Shown here one piece after another: positions 1 to 11,692 of a stretch of 64,000 nt of DNA. The DNA comes from Macrocybe gigantea (Eukaryota > Basidiomycota > Agaricomycetes > Agaricales > Callistosporiaceae). Below the pieces are notes generated by a model. It was not told the DNA's origin and searched no databases. It worked only from the letters and a program-made list of their open reading frames with translations. The stretch lies in contig SJRY01000236.1 in the NCBI GenBank assembly GCA_011319805.1, positions 744,001 to 808,000 of the forward strand, read 5' to 3'. The number at the start of each line of letters is the position of its first letter. Position 1 is the stretch's first letter. The position numbers were made by a program, and so were the translations under genes.

Positions 1-313
1 CGTCAACAACCCTCAGAGCATCGGAGTTTCAACCGCGGTGTCGTACTGCAATTAGTAGACAGCATTGCCATGTTCAGAACACTCGCGCCAAATGGCGTCT
101 CATCTGGTCTGGTCCCCCGTCGTTGGGATATACCCGTAGCCGAAGATCGAGGGGTTGCAACGCGGCGCGTGGCAACGTTGGCTGATAAATCGGAACACGG
201 CAGAATCAATTTTGAAGAACCAGGCTAGGCTTGGAGCTTCGTCCCACAAACATATCAACAATCCACAGAACTACCTTTAGCTCGGTAGAAAGGCGTGGAA
301 TTCATCTTCGTTC
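1..313. other. Upstream region of the MscS gene, no gene seen
   Basis: No reading frame here looks like protein of a known family. A 68-codon frame on the minus strand (3-209) has no recognisable features. The segment is probably the promoter and 5' leader of the channel gene starting at 314, or the end of a gene cut by the window edge. Confidence 0.4.
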
Positions 314-3300
314 GTGGTCATGCGGGACAGACACGAGCCATCCTCGAATCCAATCGACCCCTTCTCGACGTCCGCCCAGGAGCACCCAATCTCCTCCCTT
401 GCTCACCGGCCAGCCGCGAGTCTTTCGGCTCTCCATTCCAACTCCACAGAATATCCGCTCAGTCCTGTTTACGACGAGTCGACGAAGCTCACAGAGATGC
501 AAGAACAGCGCGAAGAGCTCGTGTCTGAGCACGCCACCAGCAAACAGAGCACGAGACCGACCGTACATTATCCAGATGAAGTTGCCAACGCTCCAAGCCC
601 GATACCAAACTATTCACCCACGGAATCAGGAGAATACCTTCTCTCGCGCCCGTCATCTATCGCCGACTCGGATTATGACGACTCTTCGGACTACGATTGG
701 TCTGCTGAAGAGGACCTCGTCGATGAACAAGCAAAATTCGAGTCGCGGATGGGCGTAAAGGACGTAAATGCCAAGAAGACATGGACCGTGAAAAGGTGCG
801 TCCGAGTTCTTGTCTTTTTCTTTTCTTTTCTACTTCTCTTCACAACTCATTTTCTGTATTAGGATCCTCGGTCTTCTATTCACGAGCTTGATTGGGTCAA
901 CATTCTTGACGGCCCTGTTAGTCGCCCCTGGCCTTATTGTCCGCTTTGTCTGGTACAAGCCTCATCCGACGGAGCATCGACGTTATGTAAAAGATAATGT
1001 CGAAGCATGGCTCTTCTGGTTGGCTGCCAATGTCCTGATATCGTGGTACCTCGCGATGATCGTCAACATACTCCCTGTCTTTTTTCAACTCATGATCTCA
1101 GCATCATGGGGCCACGTATCCGAGCGGATGAAGACGAGGATAGAAATGTACGACTCTATCAAAGATACAATTAAGCCTCTCCTTTATGCAGGTAGCGGTT
1201 GGGCTAGTTGGATCATCATATTCGGTCATATATATGATCTGTACAATACTGCACAGCCCTCCCAAAGTCGCGGCCGGTATACGCGTAGGGTAAGGCTATG
1301 TGCAATCAGATTCAAGATTGTATGTCTGACACGTGCATTAGCTCTCGCAAGTTGTAGAGTTTCTCTTTTTCTTCTCTTTGGTGCTTTGCGTCAAGAGGAT
1401 GTTGTCCCATGCCATCGGTCAGTAACCGTTCAAGTTGCCATTTTGGAAAACCCTAACAGTGCCTCCTCTAGCGTTCTCGTTTCATAGGACAGCGTACAAG
1501 GAACGTATTGAGGAGGTACAGAGGGCATTGACGGTGATCGAGAAATTACGTCAATATCGACCCAAACCCCAGAACATGTCAGGCAGCACGGGACGGCTGG
1601 GAACACGTACACCCACTTATGGATTACAATTGCCGTTGTCTCAAAAGGAGCATTCTAGTTTCTTGAGCAGTGCTTTGCGATCCGCCATCACACATGGCTT
1701 CACAAAGTCCTCACCAAGACAGGCCGACCAGCGGATGTCAAACTTTGGCGATGAATCGGATGCGGACATTGAAGGTCCTGAATGGACAAATGTTGGCGCT
1801 GCAGACACGAACGACGTTGCAGGAATCAGAGGCAAGGAAGCGAGGAAACAAGACAGATATTCTTGGGCTGGCAGTATTGACCAGCACAGCTTCGAGTCTC
1901 CCTCTGCGTCACGACCACCCCTTCCGGACAGCTCTGCCCCCCATCGGTATCCACCAACCCCCAGAGAAGGCAGCCCAAAACCCGGCTTCGACGACGGGAA
2001 GGACCCCACTTTGGTCCACGCAGCAAAGGTGATCAAAAGTGCTGTCCTTCATGATGCGAGGAACCTTGGTGGACGCAGTGATGGTCTTGCCTCCATGTCT
2101 TGGAATGTCAGCAGTTCACACGAGGCGAAGGTGCAACCACTTTCTTATTCTAACAAAACAGTATTTGACAGTCAAATTGCAACAGAGGCTCGCGCGTTCT
2201 ATCTACATCAAATTTAAAGATCGAGGGAGAACGTATCTCATGCCTTCTGATTTCTACCCTGCGTTTCCCGGTCGTGAATCCGCCGAAGAAGCCTTCCGAA
2301 TATTCGATAAGGACAAGAACGGCGATATATCGCGAGCGGAGATCAAGACTACCTTGTTGAGGGTGTACAAGGAGAGACGATTCTTGTCTAGGTCTATGCG
2401 CGACGTCGGGGAAGCTCTGAAGACGTTGGACAGCATCATCTTGGTTGTTGCGATGGTGATCCTGTTTTTTATGAGTTTGAGCATCTTTGGCGTCGACATT
2501 GGGAGTTCTCTGACAAGCGTTTACTCCCTTCTGCTCGCTGCAAGTTTCATATTCAAGAACGCCGCCAGCAATGCCTTTGACTCCATCATGTTCTTATTCG
2601 TCACTCAGTCTGTCAAGTCTCCTCGTCGCAGCATTCGAAATCGGCTAAAAACCTTTTCATAGCCCATTCGACACTGGTGATCGATGTTTTATCGATGGTG
2701 AGGTCTACCGTACTTTTGACCGTAGCCGATGTTGACTATCGTCCAATGCTTAGAGGAGATCCTGGTTGTCAAGAAAGTCGGATTATTCGCTGTACGTAGC
2801 TTGGCTTGCGTTCGTCACCCAGCTTACATTGGTTACAGACCGTCTTTACCCGTCTTGATGGCACCGAGACATATTACTTCAACAGCCAGCTCTTCACGAA
2901 ATTCATGTAAGTCGATTATGCCTGCATCCTCGGCGCCACTGACGCCGTTGGTTTATGCACAGCGTCAACGTTCGCCGCAGTGGAGTGGGTCGTTGAATTA
3001 TCTTTGCGTTGCCGCCAGGAATGACTTGCGCTACAGAACACATTTGAGAACCTGACGATGCAAGTGGCATGGCGCACGCCTCTAGAGAAGATAGACGCAC
3101 TGGAAAAATGCCTCAATGAATGGCTGGCTACGGAAGAGAATCGGTGGTATGAACCAAGTACCAACATTACCCTTCAACACATCGAATTTCAGCGTTTCCT
3201 TGGACTAACCATTGGGATTGGACACAACGGGTGCGTATCTGTAAATCACAGGCTAACGAAAAAAAAAACTACTCAACTAAACACTTATCCTGGAAATGAC

Positions 3301-3783
3301 AATAACGCGACGTAGCAATTGGCAGTGAGTATACCTCTTGTCTTATTGATGTTCGAGCCTAAAAATCATTGTTCCAGGGTCTGTCACCTGCATCGTCGTC
3401 CGTATGGTCTAATTTTTTTTAACTGACAAGTTGGTAAGGATTGGAACCTTCGCGCGGCACGGAAAACAGCATTCCATGCAGCGGTACAATACTACTGTCG
3501 ACAGCTTGGAATCGTTTGTCATGAATCTCCCATCCCAATCACCTGGTCCGATGGTGATGGGAACCAAAACGGACCGTTCCATGTGATGACGCCCGGGTGT
3601 GACGAAGGCCCAACAAAATTCGTCACGGAAGAGGAAAAGATCATAGCCCAGGAGGTAGAGCAAGATGCCAAAAACAGGAGACCTGTGCTAGGTTTTCTGC
3701 CGCCTATTTCAGCGAGGAAAAGTCAATTGACACGGGCGCGCAAAAGCAGAAGAAAGAAGGCAGCGCTGCGCGCAATGGATTGA
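314..3783 (+). CDS. EF-hand mechanosensitive ion channel (MscS family)
   Basis: Membrane channel that opens under membrane tension; fungal relatives (Msy1/Msy2 of fission yeast) sit in the ER and regulate calcium after hypo-osmotic shock. Exons that keep phase: 314-795, 863-1289, 1342-1417, 1472-2130, 2186-2607, 2663-2697, 2754-2791, 2839-2906, 2963-2984, 3037-3234, 3316-3324, 3439-3783, giving about 926 aa, normal for the family. Residues 1-160 are an acidic, Ser-rich cytosolic tail. Hydrophobic helices follow in exons 2 and 3. An EF-hand (FDKDKNGDISRAE) lies in exon 5, directly before the MscS pore domain, which contains HPFDTGDR and FTRLDGTETYYFNSQ. The C-terminus is basic. The 9-nt exon and its flanks are doubtful: the family reading of that stretch needs one more base near 3438. 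Start chosen as the first ATG of the long first exon. Confidence 0.9.
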
Positions 3784-4339
3784 GTGCAGGACCACTCAGT
3801 CTTTTTTTTTCTGTCGCTCTTATCTATTTCTAGTGCTTTTGGAGGCAGGCACTGTCGCGATCTGAATACAGGTGTAGACTAGTTAGGATAACCGTATATG
3901 GTAAATAGACCATGTTTGGTGTGTCACGGAATTGCAAGTCAGCCATTCGCTAACTCCGAAGGATCTGGCACTATTTTGCTTATCCCGTTCTAGACTATGT
4001 AGTCTACGATGTGACGCAGCAGCCGCAATGGCATTGCTGACGCCTATGCCATCCTAGCAAGTCAGCCACCTCTGCGCTCATAAAAACAGGTTGCCCTTTC
4101 CTGGAAATCGGTATTAATTCTCTTCCTCGACGTTGTCCTCCAAGTGCTTAACAAAATACTCCCCTGATGCCCGTTCAAGAGTTCCAAAAGGTTGCATTAG
4201 CCGCTACCCGCCGGGGTGGCCATACCGGGCCTCACAAATTTTTATGTTGGCCTCGGTAGCAGCCTTCGCCTGTATTCTCGATCTGTTAAATCGCTCCGCG
4301 CCCCAGGCTCTCTCGTTGAAGTAATGAAGGATCGTACTA
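3784..4339. other. Intergenic region
   Basis: About 550 bases between the channel stop and the next open frame. A T-run (3802-3810) follows the stop and probably belongs to the 3' untranslated region. Short frames at 4133-4324 and 4216-4638 could hold a 5' exon of the next gene, but none is convincing. Confidence 0.4.
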
Positions 4340-6016
4340 TTGTCTCACCGCCAATTTTATTTCCTGTCCCTCGTCCTATCCTCCCGACTCGCACAATGTC
4401 ATCAGCTGCATCGCGACGAAGACCATCGTGTTCAACGCGACGTGGTCGGGAGTGCAGTCCCGAATTTCCTTCTCGGGATGCTCGTCTTTCTTGTCGGGGC
4501 TGCTTCAACTGGTGCGGCTACGAGTCTCAAACCCGGTGGTGGCGCTCAAGAAGGCGGCGGACCAAGCGATTTAGGCCCTTCGGCTCCACGCTCGCGAGGC
4601 CTGAAGTCTGTGAAGCGCGGTCGCCGTTCCAGACATGATCCTCCACCACCTCCTCCACCTCCGCCGCCACCTGGACCAGGTTCAGCCGTCTCGGATCCGC
4701 GCGGGAGTAATATTCATCTTCGCTGGGCTGCCTTACTTATGCTGCTGTTCCTTGTATCCGGGGCACTCCTACTCATCTATGACGCATACTCAGAGTACCT
4801 GTTTGCCTTCTCACATGCGAACCGCAAATTATTTCAACGTAGCATCACTATCAAGACAACAAAGCGGGACTCGGTCGATTATTTTCTCCAGAAGACGCTT
4901 TTTAACATTATTCGTGGACTCTCTCGGCTCGTACAACATCAAATATACCGGGAGTATCAACCTCTGAACGGATCGACTCTAGCTAGTACAAGCAATAATC
5001 TCTCCAGCCTCACAGCTTTTGGTGCCTCTTTATACGGCCTCTTGATCGGCCTGCGGAACAGTCCTGTGGACGAAGTTCGCACAATGTCGCACGCGGATAT
5101 CGTCGATGCTCGTCTAATTCCTGAATCTACGCAAGATCAGGAGGCTCTAATACACTCAGCCACTGTCATCGTGGCTGATACTGATGGCCAGAACATTGAA
5201 ATTGACCATGATATATGACGAGCACAGCCATACTAGACGTCGATAGAGACGTCCACTCAGTCGATGAGGGATCCACTCAGGAAAGGCACGATGCGCTATT
5301 GCGAGGTAATTCGGCCTCCAGTTTTGACGCCGCTGACAATCAGGAAACGCACGAAGATGCCCTACTTATACCCATACCTCACCACTCGAATCAGATACCC
5401 GTTATCAAGGCCGGAAGCCATTCAGCGAACGCCTTTAACGACATCAATCACGACAGCTCAGCCCTGAAACGACCATACCCTCGCATCCAAGACAAGAGCC
5501 GCATCGCGTCAGATCTCTCCAGTGCATCTAATCTTCCTGAGGATTTTCCGGACGTCCATCCACTGGACAAAGCCTTTGCCAATCTTTCTTCGTTCTCATT
5601 TCCTGATGCGGATTCTTCTTCCACAGCCATGGACTTTGGCTTCCCAAGGCCAGGGTTTACGTTACCCAACAAGGAACCCTCCGCGTGTGCAAAGGCCCCC
5701 GAACGGCAAACTTGTTCGAATCGGCCCCTTCTCGAACCTATTCCAGAACGCCTCGACTCCAACTACGAGGTACACCAGCCAACAGATCAGCATAAAGACA
5801 AGGCGCCGATTGTGAGTGATAGAACCATGTTTTGTTCGTCCAGCTGACTCTACCCTTCAGGCGACAAACTCTAACAACGCTAGAACGCATCGACATCCGC
5901 CGTCTAGGAATTCGCGTTTTATCATTCCCCAGTCTCCAGAGAGCATAGATTTCGATTCGATGTCTAGAGACGTAATCGGAACGAGCACGCCTGTTGGGCG
6001 TAGATATAGGAGGTGA
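4340..6016 (+). CDS. Unrecognised proline-rich membrane protein (gene model uncertain)
   Basis: I do not recognise this protein. The frame 4340-5218 encodes a hydrophobic stretch (about 4478-4530), a Gly/Pro/Arg-rich linker with an eleven-proline run (near 4640-4670) and a strong membrane helix (about 4711-4785) followed by a basic, conserved-looking segment. It overlaps in ATGA fashion with a second frame (5215-5811) rich in Ser, Asp and Pro. That frame continues across a clean GTGAGT...CAG intron (5812-5860) into a last exon, 5861-6016. The two frames are probably one gene, joined by an unidentified intron (for example 5171-5280, phase-compatible) or broken by a one-base loss. The 4340 codon is TTG, not ATG, so the true start is unknown; the ATG at about 4478 is one option. 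Confidence 0.5.
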
Positions 6017-6230
6017 AGATTCGGATGGACCCTATTGAGAACATAATTCTTGGAGTAGTTTGCATACTTTCGGCTGATTTTATTATCATCTATAATATAT
6101 CCTATTTTTTTAATTGCAGTTGAAATGATCGCTCGCGACGAAAACGAAATGACATCATCATGAAGTGGCGGTCTCGTCGCCTATAAAATGAACACCACCA
6201 GAGCCCCTGTGCCCATTATCCTTCCTTTGC

Positions 6231-6833
6231 ATGAACAACATGAACACGGACGGCATTGCAGCATCAAAGCAAGCCACGAAGAAGCTTGAAAAAGAGATGG
6301 AACATGAGGCCAAAACCGATGACAAGCGTGTCCAGAATGCCATGAAGGATCTATCCAGCGCTGAGAAGGCCGAGGCCAAGGTGCAAAAGGTATATGCAGG
6401 TCGACTTTGCATCCTCGTCAGAGAGGCGATTAACTCGTCCTCGCGTTTCAGAGCATTGACAAAGCGGAGAAACACCTCGATTCGACGCATAAGAAGGAGA
6501 TGGCCGCCCAAAAGGCGTTGCATAAGGCTACGCATCAGCACAATATAGCCGTTGCGAACATGGAAGGTGCAGGGAAAGAAGTAGAGGTAGGTGCCGTGTA
6601 TAGCTCCATTCGGGCCATCCAGCATTTACGTGATTTCGAAACAGTTGAAGAAACAGCATGAACAGAGAGTGCAGCGCGACTTGGAGGCTAAGAAAGTCAA
6701 AGTCGATAATTCTATCAAAGATCAAAAATTGCACAACGTGGGCGACTTTTATTCTTTATTGATAGTGCAGGACTAAGAGATAACCCAGGATCAGCGTGAA
6801 GTAAGATTGGCGGAACTGCAGACCCAAAATTAA
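6231..6833 (+). CDS. Small charged coiled-coil protein, conserved in basidiomycetes
   Basis: Four exons keep phase: 6231-6389, 6452-6586, 6645-6737 and 6780-6833, giving 146 aa. The product is almost entirely Lys/Glu/Ala/Gln-rich heptad sequence (motifs such as KKLEKEMEHEAK and AEKAEAKVQK), so a continuous coiled coil with no membrane segment or signal peptide is expected. The pattern resembles small uncharacterised coiled-coil proteins I remember from mushroom genomes; no biochemical role is known to me. Introns of 62, 58 and 42 nt have GT-AG ends. The last acceptor lies in an AGAG context and could shift by two bases. A TATA-like TATAAAA at 6181-6187 lies 44 bases upstream of the ATG. Confidence 0.75.
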
Positions 6834-7288
6834 GGTGGATTGGCGTAGCCACAAGTACCCGTTTAGGCAGAGGGCCCTCACAAGGATATCATACAGTTAT
6901 TCTTCGCTTGCAACGTTATAATATTTAATATCATTCGAATAGAGATAGCTTCCTGACTGACGAAGTGCCACGGATGCTTTCAGTTTACGCATATGAAGAG
7001 GAACACTCTCATTCTCGCAGTCGGTGGATTATCCACAGGCAGGTGTCGTTTTCTTCAACATGTACTGCGAAGGAGGCGACCGTGTCAAGATAGAAACAGC
7101 ATTGCCCAAGTGTCGCACCACAAGCAAGCCACTGAAAGACGCAAAGCGAAAGCCTTCGAGCATGGTATATTGTCAACAAAGGGTGTCCAGATGGAAGAAC
7201 AAAGGTATGGGGAAAAAGATAAAATTCCACTAACAGCATGGATCAAACCAGTCCTCGGAATAGTCGAGAAGGCGGAGGAAGGTATGCT
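6834..7288. other. Intergenic, convergent 3' ends
   Basis: About 450 bases between the stop of the coiled-coil gene and the stop of the minus-strand hydrolase. AT-rich stretches near 6900-6950 could hold polyadenylation signals. Two small frames (6993-7292 plus, 7009-7239 minus) look like chance. Confidence 0.4.
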
Positions 7289-8559
7289 TTAACGTATCGT
7301 TTTGAGAATCCAGGGTAGTACGACTCGCTTGATAATTTCCAGGTTGTTTTTTTCCATGAACATCATGTGCCCGTTCCCGTGGATGCCTACCTCGCCGAGA
7401 TTGATGTGCTCCACCGAAACGCCTGCCTGCTGTAGGTATTGAACGCTGCATGCATCATAAATCGAATGGTAGCTTGATTCGGACGTCACCACCAGAACCG
7501 GAATCCTAGCAAGATTAACAAGTTTTCTCGCTGGCGACGCTTGTTGGAAGCAGGTGAAAGAAGGGCTGGAGCTCACGATCACACGCTGCAGCTGGTCAGC
7601 AGACGTGATCGGTGGCGCATATTGTATCGGGATATCTGTGAGCCCGAACCGGCGAGCATCTGCGAACGGTGGAAAAACCGCGTCCTTAAACGGAGGGCCG
7701 ATAGGTTCGACTGCGATGATAGCTTTGACCAGTGAAGGCCTCGCATCGCCCAGGACCCAGCCGTGTTGTCCAGACTGCGAATGCGTCAACAGAATAACAG
7801 GCTAAATTAAGTTTGAGCATCGCAGCTTCAAAGTTCCAGAAATCAAACGTACACCAATCCGGTCCAGAAGTTTTGAACCAGCCGCACGTATTTTCGTCGC
7901 TGTCTCGCCATCTGAATCCAGGCTTGGCATTGTCGAGGCATAGAAATTGTCGAAAATAGGGTCCCCGACGCTGCCATTGCCCGGCCATTGTGTATGTAAT
8001 GTGGCTTGAGGCCACAGATTGAAGCTTTGCGTAGCCGTAAAATGGGACATAACGACAAATGTGTTGAATGCACTCTGCACGCCGTCGACGTTTTTCTGCC
8101 AAGCAGAACGTCCTCTGGATGGCTGGTCGACAAGATACACCTTGCAAGAGGAGTGAGTATAATAGATGAATCTTATGAACCTTGTGAGGAGGTCGCCGTA
8201 CCTCATAGCCTTTACTAAGGAGATAGTCGGCCCACCCCATTCGGCCATCCGGCGTGTTCAGAAAATTGGTGCCAGTCATACCTGTGTTCAATAGAGTCAG
8301 GAGGTGTGGGCGTATCCTGCACGGTGGAAGCATAGTGACTATGTCCATGGATCATCAAGATTGGCAACGGCTGTGTGTTCGCCGCGGGTGTGAGGTGTTC
8401 AACATATATCTGGCCGAAAGCAACCGTCGAATTGTCTTGAGGCGTATAAGATTCGCCAACATAGAAGTAGTCGCGTCGATGTAGTGTGCCTGGCACAATG
8501 CTCAAGGCCTGTTTGAACGCCAAGAAGAGACAGAAAAGTGCGCCGAGTCTGTAGGCCAT
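7289..8559 (-). CDS. Secreted alpha/beta hydrolase (lipase/esterase-like)
   Basis: Exons on the minus strand: 8559-8340, 8281-8202, 8140-7853 and 7801-7289; all phases fit and give 366 aa. The first 20-24 residues (MAYRLGALFCLFLAF...) form a signal peptide, so secretion is likely. The fold is shown by an oxyanion strand ending in MIHGHS, a substrate-loop segment NTPDGRMGWADYLL, the strand VYLVDQPSRGRS, the nucleophile elbow THSQSG (Ser as nucleophile) and a late GNGHMMF that supplies the catalytic His. The acid residue probably lies in the strand around PVLVVTSESSYH. This matches a fungal family annotated as alpha/beta hydrolases without a defined substrate. Introns are 58, 61 and 51 nt. It diverges from NOP9, with 211 bases between the two start codons. 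Confidence 0.88.
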
Positions 8560-8770
8560 GAATGGTGGGGTAACTGGTACCCTTAATGGCCTTTTATGCG
8601 CGAAGACTACATGAAGCGTCCTGACTAATTCGTGGTCTTTAATGGACAGATTTTCCCCTGGCGTCGTTCTTGTTCGACTTGCCGAATGCGTCACTTGACC
8701 ACTCCTCCCCTTGATCACGTGCCAAGAACAGGAAAATTGACCACACTATACTCTGCGACATCCGTTGACC

Positions 8771-11631
8771 ATGCCTAAAGAAAGACGGTTGCGAGGAAAA
8801 AAACACAAGACCAAGCAGTCCGAAGTTGTCAGCGACATTCCTGATGCATTTTCCGCTGAAGAGGTCATTACGGGAGAACCATCGTGGATACGATCTGTTC
8901 CGCAACGGGACTTGAGTGCGAATGCAGAAGAGCCATTCGGTTACGTTGATCAAGACGTGAAGGCCTATTTTCGCACAGTAGACCTCCAGATACGCGATTG
9001 GCATGAAGGTGAAACTGAACAGGAAGATGTAGATCCTAATGAACGTAAGTGCACCAATCATTGCGTTCTTATTTCTGCCCTTAATGTACCGTCGAGCTAG
9101 AGAGACGCTTGTTCTTCATGGCCGCGTTGACAGAAATGAATGGGAAGGAAAAGCAGCTTGCGACTGATCCCGAATGTTCCATCGTCCTGGAGAGAATGTC
9201 ATATTCCATGGACGATTTTATGAGAAGAGTCTTCCTTGATAGTTTGGCCGGTTCGTGAGTTACTTCAGCGTGCGCCTCATTAAATCCACGTCGTCTAAAT
9301 TCGCATTTTATAACCAGTTACGAAGCGCTAGTTCAACATCGATTCGCTTCACATGTGTGTCAGACAATGCTGACCGTCGCAAAAGATACGATTTCCCGAG
9401 AGGTGTGATCCATCTTTGTTATTTTACAGCTCTAATCTAACGCTAGTGCAAGGCGAAGGGTATTTTCCCCCAAGTAGCGGACACACCAAACAAGGGCGAA
9501 CTCAGAACCCTGACCCAGCTAATTCACGATATCTCCATGGTGGGTCGTCTACCGTCGCTAGCGTGAGATATAAATTAAGCACCTCGACTCCTCAGGAATT
9601 GTTACCATCATTTTCTTCACTTATCATGGACCCTTTTGCGTCTCATGTCATACGAGCATTACTTCTTCTCTTATGTCCGAACATATCCCCCGATCAAAAT
9701 AGGCAACAGCCTTCAGTACGTTCCAAGAAAAGTTCCAGTTGGAAAGCAAGGCAAGGACCCATGAAATCCATATTTGGCTCAGAAAAAGGAAAGGCAAGAG
9801 AATCACCTCACAGGAGCACACTCCCTGTCTTTGGAGAAATCGCGTGTAAATTCGTTCAAACCCTTCGTGAGGAACTAGACGAAAACGAAGTGAGGGCTTT
9901 GGCCACAAACAAAGTTGCTAGTCCGGCGTTGCAGGTATATATCTCTTTCTGCCTTGCTCCAGCGAACTTGCTTTGACGTTACCAGATTCTTTTGGAGGTC
10001 GAGGCAGATCAAGGCTTCTCCGAAGAACCTGGCTCTCTTATGGATAGGGTAATGGTTGGGCTAATCACTGCTCTTCGTGGGTGGTTCTTTCTCTTCGTTC
10101 ATTTTTTCCCATTTCCGAACGTGAATCGCAGATAACGGCGACGCTGATTCTTTGGAGCCGTCGGATTATCTGAATACTCTTCTACGCGATCCCACCTCTT
10201 CGCATCTTCTGGAGACAGTCATGTCTCGTGCATCAGATCCCGCTTTCACAATGTTATGGAACATTTATCTCCGAGGAAAGCTGCCCAGGCTTGCTAATCA
10301 CCCTGTGGCCAACTTCGTCCTGGCGAAAGCACTAGAAAGAGCCTCTACCGACCAACTTCTGGAGGCTTGTACTGATCTTGCGGACACATGGAGTAAAATG
10401 ATTAGTATGTCCTCTTCACAGTACACTAGAGAAAGATCATCGACTTCATTTCAGAGGCATCGCGCACTGGGATATTACGCGCTGTTCTTGATCGAGCGGT
10501 TCTGTTTAATACTTCACAGCAGGGCGCTGCTCAGGTGAGGTCATTCTTACCTCAACATTTATCTCACTCCACGAGCTGTTCGCAACTTCAAGGCCCTTTG
10601 TTCCGCTTTTGATCTTAACTCGGAGGAAGATTATAAGCTTCTCGTGCCCTGTGCCCTGGCTGTTCTGCCGATTGATGTAAATGCCTGTATGTCGTCTGAT
10701 ATGATTGCATTGACGATAATACATTCTAGGACTACCGAGCTGCGATTTCTAAGGGTCTTACGCCCGAAATGAAAGTGCAAGGTGGGATATTATTGCAGTC
10801 ATTCCTACGTCTTTCGAGCGATCATCATCACATTGCATTGACAAGGTACGCACTCATGATTTGATGTTGCACTATGAGAGCGGCTGAACAGTGCGTAAGC
10901 ATATTCACTTTGCCCATCGAAGATCGTATCAGGATTGCCCATAATGCAGTCGGATCGCGGGTATACGATGCATTGCTCGTATCTTCTACCGTCGCCTCGA
11001 AATCAAAACAACAGTTTGTGATGGACTTCATCAATCACTATCATCTCTTGGTCGATGATCGGTTTGGCAGCCATGTAGGAGACAACTGTTGGTCTTTTGC
11101 CGACACGTACTTAAAAGTAAGTTCAGAAAACATCGGGCGATTAGTTGCGTTCAGAATTGTTTCCTGTAGGAAAAAATAGCTCGGAGTTTAATCCCTCAAG
11201 AACACGTCTTGTCTGGATCGTTCTATGGGAAGTTTTTTGCTCGTCATCTGAACCTTTATCTGCTACGTCGGCGACCTGAGGAATGGCGCGACATGCAGGC
11301 AGACAAGAAGAGGCAAGCCCAGGGCAGCAAACACGTTAACCAAGGCTCTTTATCCCCGAAAACCGTTTCCTTCAAAGGCGTTGCAGCGAAGCGGAAGTTA
11401 TCTCCTAATTCGCACGACGGCGACGACATCGATGCTGTCTTTGATTTGGCATTAGGCAAAAAGATCAAAAGGACCGCTTTGGATAAGAGCAGTGGGCATT
11501 TTACTACCTCTGCCGAGGGCCTTGCAGATGGAACCACGGTGGAGGACGATAGTCGCTTGTCAGAAATCCTTGGAGCCATAAAAACCGCTCCGAAGGAACA
11601 CGGAAAGTGGAGGAAGCGAAATAAACGTTGA
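8771..11631 (+). CDS. NOP9: Nucleolar protein 9, pumilio-repeat RNA-binding protein
   Basis: Nop9 is a nucleolar Puf-like protein that binds 20S pre-rRNA and is needed for small-subunit rRNA processing. Twelve exons keep phase: 8771-9044, 9101-9254, 9318-9402, 9447-9539, 9596-9934, 9986-10076, 10132-10404, 10455-10534, 10593-10676, 10730-10845, 10900-11116 and 11170-11631, giving 755 aa. The lysine-rich start ([13 protein letters not shown]) is typical. Pumilio repeats follow, with hallmarks such as [50 protein letters not shown] and [10 protein letters not shown]. The C-terminal segment [21 protein letters not shown] is strongly diagnostic of Nop9. A basic tail ends in KWRKRNKR. The ATG at 8771 is preferred over an in-frame TTG two codons upstream. 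No frame disruption is needed. Confidence 0.93.
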
Positions 11632-11692
11632 GGGCGAAAAGCAAGTTCAGTATACATTACGGTGAATGTCAAGGCAATGCAAAATTCAATAA

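Noticed and set aside
231..758. Alternative frame of 175 codons over the start of the MscS gene
   Set aside because: Competing frame 314-862 carries the acidic tail that splices in phase into the channel; the alternative has no continuation.
7024..7292. Small plus-strand frames downstream of the coiled-coil gene
   Set aside because: Short, overlapping in different frames and in a region between two convergent stops.
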